Assembly (NCBI GenBank): GCA_018713325.1
Contig: DVFJ01000008.1
Span: 1 to 64,000, forward strand
From: Candidatus Onthenecus intestinigallinarum
GTDB taxonomy: Bacteria > Bacillota > Clostridia > Christensenellales > Aristaeellaceae
DNA length: 64,000 nucleotides
Direction of reading: 5' to 3'
The notes under the pieces are model-generated. The model saw only the letters and a list, made by a program, of their open reading frames with translations. It searched no databases and had not been told where the DNA came from. This document shows, piece by piece, positions 59,779-64,000 of the stretch (within the stretch, counting starts at the first letter, position 1; every line of letters begins with the position of its first letter). The position numbers and the translations under genes are program-made.

Positions 59779-61179
59779 TCACTCAACCGCCGCCACGCCC
59801 GTGATGCCCTTACCACGCCACTTGCCGCGGCGATAGGCGGCCACCGTGATGACCGCGCCCAGCACCCAGGAGATGAGCAGCGAGGCGAAGATGCAGTCCG
59901 GCGAACCGACCGGGTTGGCGGGCGTGCGCGTGAGGAACGCCCACAGATAGGCGATCGGCACGCGAATGATGACGGTGGTGATGATGGAGATCCACATCGG
60001 CGTCATCGTATCGCCCGCGCCGCGCATGACGCCAGACAGGGACTGCGTCACCGCCATGGCGATGTATCCCACGGCCAGAATGCGCATCATGTGCATGCCC
60101 AGCAGAACCACTTCCTCGGTCTTGGTGAACAGGCGCATCAGGTATTCGCCGAAGAACAGGATGCCCAGCGTCAGCAGGAACGAGACGCCCAACGCCATTT
60201 GCATCCCCTCGCGCGTGCCCTCGTCCACGCGACGCAGTAGACCCGCGCCCACGTTCTGGCCGACGAACGTGGTCATCGCCATGCCGAAGGTGAAGTTGGG
60301 CATCATCGCAAAGCCGTCCACGCGCATGACGACGATGGAGCAGGCGATGACGGTCGTGCCAAACGAGTTGGTCAGCGCCTGCACGACGAGCGCGGCCATG
60401 GAGAAGATCGCCTGTGTGAGACCGGAGGGCAGGCCCAGGCGGACCGTGCGCAGCGTCATCTCACGGTTCAGGCGCAGGGTGTGCCGGTTCAGATCGACCT
60501 GACCCTTCATCAGCACCAGGCGCACAAGGCACAGCAGCGCCGAGACCGCCTGCGCGATGATCGTCGCCCACGCCACGCCGGCCACGCCCATGTTGAAGGA
60601 GACGACAAACTGGATGTCCAGCACGATGTTGAGCAGGCAGGCGACCAGCAGGAAGAGCAGCGGCGTGACCGAATCGCCCATGCCGCGCAGTACGCCCGCC
60701 AGGATGTTGTAAAAGCCGCCGCCAGTCATGCCCAGGAAGATGATCGTCAGATAGGTGACGGACATGTCGTAGATGTCCTGTGGCGTGCGCAGCAGGGACA
60801 TGAGTGGACCCGCGATGAGCGGCCCGACGATCATGATGATGATGCCCGAGATCAGCGTCAGCAGGATGCACGTGCCGACGGAGCGGGAGAGCATGTCGCG
60901 CTGGCGCGCACCGTAATACTGCGCGACCATGATGCCAGCGCCTGTCGCGATGCCCATGAAGAGCAGCAGCAGCAGGTTGAGCACCGGGCCACTGGCGCCA
61001 ACGGCGGCGAGTGCGCCGTCGCCGATGTACTGGCCGACGATGACTGCATCGACGGTGTTGTACAGCTGCTGGGCGAGGTTGCCGATCAGCAACGGGGCGG
61101 CAAAGAGAGCGATATTCTTTCGAGGGCTTCCTTGCGTCATGTCCTGCGCGCCGAAGAGCGCCTTGAGTTTGCCTGCCAT
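59779..61179 (-). CDS. MATE family efflux transporter (second)
   Basis: The 466-aa exporter has twelve helices in two halves. LLIGNLAQQLYNTVDAVIVG with YIGDGALAAVG and LPSGLTQAIFSMAALVVQAL are the paired family starts. ATG 61179 has AAGGAG at 8 nt; ATG 61185 is too close. A C-terminal basic tail (RRGKWRGKG) is present. It is separate from the first MATE gene (3.4-4.8 kb) and differs in sequence. Its own promoter is likely at 61222-61251. Confidence 0.92.
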   Translation of the reverse strand: MAGKLKALFGAQDMTQGSPRKNIALFAAPLLIGNLAQQLYNTVDAVIVGQYIGDGALAAVGASGPVLNLLLLLFMGIATGAGIMVAQYYGARQRDMLSRSVGTCILLTLISGIIIMIVGPLIAGPLMSLLRTPQDIYDMSVTYLTIIFLGMTGGGFYNILAGVLRGMGDSVTPLLFLLVACLLNIVLDIQFVVSFNMGVAGVAWATIIAQAVSALLCLVRLVLMKGQVDLNRHTLRLNREMTLRTVRLGLPSGLTQAIFSMAALVVQALTNSFGTTVIACSIVVMRVDGFAMMPNFTFGMAMTTFVGQNVGAGLLRRVDEGTREGMQMALGVSFLLTLGILFFGEYLMRLFTKTEEVVLLGMHMMRILAVGYIAMAVTQSLSGVMRGAGDTMTPMWISIITTVIIRVPIAYLWAFLTRTPANPVGSPDCIFASLLISWVLGAVITVAAYRRGKWRGKGITGVAAVE

Positions 61180-61221
61180 GTTCATAACTCCTTATCACTC
61201 AAATAAACCCCATATGCGTTC

Positions 61222-61251
61222 ATTGTAACACAGGCGAACGGCAGCGGTAAA
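61222..61251 (-). promoter_or_regulatory. putative promoter of the second MATE gene
   Basis: On the minus strand TTTACC (61251-61246), 18 nt, TACAAT (61227-61222). The divergent pcp gene has TATAAT at 61303-61308 with a poor -35 box. Confidence 0.55.
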
Positions 61252-61335
61252 GATGAACCGTGCCACGGACGAAAAAAAGATGCTTCCGCCGCATGCCTGT
61301 GGTATAATGCGGGCAGAGGAAAGGAGTGTGTCCGT

Positions 61336-62352
61336 ATGAAACTGCTCTTGACGGCCTTTGAACCCTTCGGTGGCGAGCAGCTCAATCCCACGATGGAGAT
61401 CCTCGCGGCGCTGCCCGATCGATCGGGCATGGTGAAGGCGGTGCTTCCAGTGACGTTTGACGGTGCGGCGCGCGTGCTGGAGGACCTCATTGTGCGTGAG
61501 CGTCCCGACGCCGTGCTGATGCTCGGTCAGGCGGGAGGGCGCGACCGGCTGACGGTCGAGCGGCTGGCCGTCAACCTGGACGACGCGTCCATCCCGGACA
61601 ATGAGGGCGCGATGCCGCAGGATGCGCCCATCCAACCCGGCGCGGCCAACGCGCTGTTTTCGACGCTGCCGGTCAAGGCGCTCGTGCAGCGCATGCGGGA
61701 GGCAGGCGTCGAGGCGGCGGTATCGGATTCGGCGGGCACATTCGTGTGTAACCACGTGTTGTACACGGCGCTGTGGTTGGCGCAGGAGCGCTTCCCGGGC
61801 CTGCGTGCCGGCTTTGTACACGTGCCGTTCCTGCCGCAACAGGCCGAGGGGCGGGGAAAGCCCTCCATGCCGCTGCCGGACATGGCGCGCGGCATCGAGG
61901 CTGCGGTGCGCGCGCTGCTGGAGGCGGAGGAGGGCGACCTGCCGCCGCGGGCGCTGGAGGTGCTGCGCGAGCGCTTCGGCGGCGATGCGCTGATCGCACT
62001 CTCGACGCTGGACGGCGGCGCGCCGGCCGTGCGCACGGTGAACGGCCACTATGAGAACGGCGCATTCTATGTAGTGACGCACGCGCGCTCCGGCAAGATG
62101 CGCCAGATCGCGAAAAACCCCACCGTCGCCCTGTGCGGCGAGTGGTTCACGGCGCGCGGGGTGGGGGAGAACCTGGGCCACCCGCGCGCGCCGGGCAACG
62201 AGGCGCTCGCCGGCCGGCTGCGCGAGGCGTTTGCCGCCTGGTACGGCAACGGGCATGTCGACGAGGACGACCCGGACACGTGCATCCTGCGCGTGCGCCT
62301 GACGCGGGGAACACTCCTGAGCCATGGCATGCGCTATGAGCTGCGGTTTTAG
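61336..62352 (+). CDS. pcp: pyroglutamyl-peptidase I fused to a PNPOx-like flavin domain
   Basis: The 338-aa protein has two whole domains. Residues 1-200 are a pyroglutamyl peptidase I: FEPFGGEQLNPT, catalytic Glu75 (TVERLAVN), Cys138 (SAGTFVCNHVLY) and His162 (VHVPFLPQQ). Residues 205-338 resemble an FMN-binding split barrel (RALEVLRERFGGDALIALST, FYVVTHARSGKMRQIAKNPT, VALCGEWFTARG), a PNPOx-like fold. The open frame is unbroken at the junction. Pcp normally stands alone at about 200-215 aa. ATG 61336 follows AAAGGAG. Confidence 0.9.
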   Translation: MKLLLTAFEPFGGEQLNPTMEILAALPDRSGMVKAVLPVTFDGAARVLEDLIVRERPDAVLMLGQAGGRDRLTVERLAVNLDDASIPDNEGAMPQDAPIQPGAANALFSTLPVKALVQRMREAGVEAAVSDSAGTFVCNHVLYTALWLAQERFPGLRAGFVHVPFLPQQAEGRGKPSMPLPDMARGIEAAVRALLEAEEGDLPPRALEVLRERFGGDALIALSTLDGGAPAVRTVNGHYENGAFYVVTHARSGKMRQIAKNPTVALCGEWFTARGVGENLGHPRAPGNEALAGRLREAFAAWYGNGHVDEDDPDTCILRVRLTRGTLLSHGMRYELRF

Positions 62353-62360
62353 GGAAACGA

Positions 62361-62395
62361 CAAAAAAGGGGAGCGCCTCGATGTGAGGCGCTCCC
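62361..62395 (-). terminator. intrinsic terminator of the peptidoglycan-binding protein gene
   Basis: An 11-bp stem (62369-62379 with 62385-62395), loop GATGT; minus-strand tail of six T. It also serves pcp. Confidence 0.92.
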
Positions 62396-62412
62396 GCACG
62401 GTTAAAGTGGAA

Positions 62413-64000
62413 TTACAGCTTGCCCGCCAGCTTTTGGGTCTCTTCCCATCCCTCCAGAATGGCTTCCTGCATGGAAGTGGCCCAGTCGCCGATCTCCTTG
62501 GCCTCGTCCATGTCGAGCGGGAAGTGGATGCAGACATGGCCGTCGAAGTTGTTCTGCGTGTTGTGCTGCGTGTCGTGCGCGACGCTGTACGTCGCGGCGA
62601 TGTAGGTGCTGCCGTCCGGGAACGAGACCCAAACCGGCTTGATCGCCCACTTGCTCAGGCCCAGGAACGCCTTGTACAGGTTGTTGGTGTCGTCGGCGGT
62701 CACGGGCTCGGCGTCGCAGTGCTTGTCCTTGGACATGACGGTCATGTTCCAGCTGTAGCCGGTCGAGAAGTCATACACCGTCATGACTGTGTTGTTGGGA
62801 TACTTGTTGCGCATCGAGTACCAGTTGACGTGCTGCACCTGCGCGGCGCGCGCAGCGGTCGGCGAGGTCGTCGAGCTGGACGAACTGCTGCCGGAGGAGG
62901 AACTGCCGGAAGAACTGCCACTGGAGGACGAACTGCCGGAGGAGCTGCCGCCAGAGGACGAGGTGCCGTTGAGCGCGGCGAGCGTCTTGTCGCCGACGAC
63001 GCCGTCAGAGCTCAGACCGTGGTCCTTCTGAAAGTCCATGACCGCCTGGGCGGTGAGCATGCCGAAGTGGCCGGACAGCGCGCCGCTGTAGTAGCCCAGG
63101 TCCTTGAGCTTTTGCTGCACCTGGAGCACCGCGTCGCCCTCGCTGCCCTCGCGCAGCAGGGAGGACGTCGCCGTCGTGCTACCGGAGGAGGAACTGCCGG
63201 AAGAAGAACTGCCGGAAGAGCTGCTGCCAGAGGACGAGGTGCCGTTGAGCGCGGCGAGCGTCTTGTCGCCGACGACGCCGTCAGAGCTCAGGCCGTGGTC
63301 CTTCTGAAAGTCCATGACCGCCTGGGCGGTGAGCATGCCGAAGTGGCCGGACAGCGTGCCGCCGTAATAGCCCAGATCCTTGAGCTTTTGCTGCAGCGCG
63401 AGCACCGCGTCGCCCTCGCTGCCCTCGCGCAGCAGGGAGGAGGCGCTCGTCGCGTCGGAGGAGCCGGACGAACTGCCGGAGGACGCTGTGCTGTTGAGCA
63501 GCGCCAGCGTGCGCTTGCCGACGACGCCGTCGGAGCTCAGGCCATTGTCGTCCTGAAAGTCCATGACCGCCTGCGCGGTGATGCTGCCGAAATTACCGGT
63601 GATGCTGCCGCCGTAGTAGCCCATCGCTTGCAGACGCTGCTGCAGCGCGAGCACGTCGGCCCCCTTGCTGCCCTCCTTGAGCACGCGGTTGAATGTGCCG
63701 GTAAACGCATCCGCGCCCGACAGCGTTCCCTCAAAGAGCAGCTCCTGCGTCACGGCGCCGGCGATGCCGTCGGCCTCCAGGCCGTTGTCCTCCTGAAACT
63801 CCAGCACGGCATCGCGCGTGAGCTCGCCGTAGTGGCCGGAGATCCGTCCGTTGTAGTATCCCAGCTCCGTCAGGCGCTCCTGCAGGTCGGCCACGTCGTT
63901 GTGCTCCGTGCCCAGCTTGAGTTCCCTGTATTCCGTGTCGGCGCAGACGCCGTTCGCCGCCGTGAGGCATACCGCGCAAAGACCGGCTGCGAACAAACGG
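62413..64000 (-). CDS. secreted peptidoglycan-binding protein with four PG_binding_1 repeats (5' end outside window)
   Basis: The visible part (about 528 aa) begins inside a signal peptide (LFAAGLCAVCLTAANGVCAD); the true start lies past base 64000, since the frame continues to the edge. Four PG_binding_1 repeats follow (about residues 30-90, 105-165, 190-250, 285-345), each with a DLQ/ALQQ-L-x-LGYY start and the DGVVG ending, joined by Ser/Gly linkers. The C-terminal domain (about 395-527: CDAEPVTADDTNN, FDGHVCIHFPLD) matches a conserved Firmicute module found after such repeats. Probable wall-bound or spore-cortex protein. Confidence 0.88.
   Translation of the reverse strand, partial: RLFAAGLCAVCLTAANGVCADTEYRELKLGTEHNDVADLQERLTELGYYNGRISGHYGELTRDAVLEFQEDNGLEADGIAGAVTQELLFEGTLSGADAFTGTFNRVLKEGSKGADVLALQQRLQAMGYYGGSITGNFGSITAQAVMDFQDDNGLSSDGVVGKRTLALLNSTASSGSSSGSSDATSASSLLREGSEGDAVLALQQKLKDLGYYGGTLSGHFGMLTAQAVMDFQKDHGLSSDGVVGDKTLAALNGTSSSGSSSSGSSSSGSSSSGSTTATSSLLREGSEGDAVLQVQQKLKDLGYYSGALSGHFGMLTAQAVMDFQKDHGLSSDGVVGDKTLAALNGTSSSGGSSSGSSSSSGSSSGSSSSGSSSSSSTTSPTAARAAQVQHVNWYSMRNKYPNNTVMTVYDFSTGYSWNMTVMSKDKHCDAEPVTADDTNNLYKAFLGLSKWAIKPVWVSFPDGSTYIAATYSVAHDTQHNTQNNFDGHVCIHFPLDMDEAKEIGDWATSMQEAILEGWEETQKLAGKL
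62951..63364 (-). repeat. 276-bp direct duplication within the peptidoglycan-binding gene
   Basis: The segment starting at 62951 recurs at 63227 with only a few substitutions over about 138 bp; period 276 bp (92 codons). It encodes PG_binding repeats 3 and 4 plus flanking Ser/Gly linker. Confidence 0.88.

Noticed and set aside
62860-63230. Short repeated GGAAGAACT/GCCGGA units that look like a CRISPR or tandem repeat.
   Set aside because: They code for Ser/Gly linkers in frame; there are no spacers.

Overview
The window comes from a high-G+C anaerobic Firmicute of the class Clostridia, probably a gut or rumen plant-fibre degrader. The direct clues are spoVT (an endospore regulator), pyruvate formate-lyase with its radical activase, consensus sigma-A promoters, strong Shine-Dalgarno sites, and many pentose, uronate and hemicellulose genes. 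A placement near Christensenellales or a similar high-G+C clostridial order is only an inference. I see no phage, transposase, integrase, CRISPR array, rRNA or tRNA. Because G+C is high, long open frames lie antisense to most real genes; these are left out.

Layout. 1-3.3 kb: a membrane-anchored six-hairpin-like protein, UDP-GlcNAc 2-epimerase and a decayed acetyltransferase, less G+C-biased than the rest. 3.4-9.6 kb: MATE exporter and divergent LysR regulator, a glycosyltransferase, an alpha/beta hydrolase, a DUF3795 protein and a P-loop kinase-GNAT fusion. 9.6-13.7 kb: polyamine importer operon potABCD. 14-15.6 kb: ribulokinase. 15.6-20.5 kb: MacB-type ABC exporter (adaptor, FtsX permease, ATPase) divergent from a TetR regulator. 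20.5-23.7 kb: NUDIX hydrolase, esterase, 2-hydroxyacid dehydrogenase, sugar isomerase-like TIM barrel. 23.9-32.5 kb: IclR regulator, fructuronate-reductase-like enzyme, GH31, GH51, DUF6171, spoVT and a second GH51, which together suit use of arabinoxylan or pectin side chains and uronates. 32.5-36.8 kb: threonine aldolase, sugar nucleotidyltransferase, TetM-like GTPase. 37-40 kb: larE-larB-larC for the nickel-pincer nucleotide, with no larA. 40-47.4 kb: NodB deacetylase, cysteine synthase, esterase, a BlaI/BlaR1-type pair with an unusual sensor and a companion secreted protein, and a MarR regulator. 47.5-54.6 kb: PIG-L protein, lipoprotein, pflA and pflB behind a ZTP (pfl) riboswitch, ogt, a NimA-like flavoprotein. 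54.7-64 kb: xylulokinase, small membrane proteins, a VTT protein, a two-component system, a second MATE exporter, a pyroglutamyl-peptidase/PNPOx fusion, and a secreted four-repeat peptidoglycan-binding protein cut by the window end.

How the parts fit. Arabinofuranosidases and GH31 release pentoses and other sugars, AraB and XylB phosphorylate ketopentoses, and the UxuB-like enzyme and TIM-barrel isomerase handle uronates or related sugars. PflB/PflA cleave pyruvate to acetyl-CoA and formate, and the riboswitch ties pflB to one-carbon and purine status. Several transport genes face their own regulators. Two of these pairs share one architecture: opposed promoters with overlapping -10 boxes (AGTATAAT) and an inverted repeat over the transporter -35 box.

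The strongest points for follow-up are the pflB riboswitch-attenuator, the Pcp-PNPOx fusion, the BlaR1-like protein with a replaced sensor domain, the paired bidirectional promoters, and the lar genes without larA.
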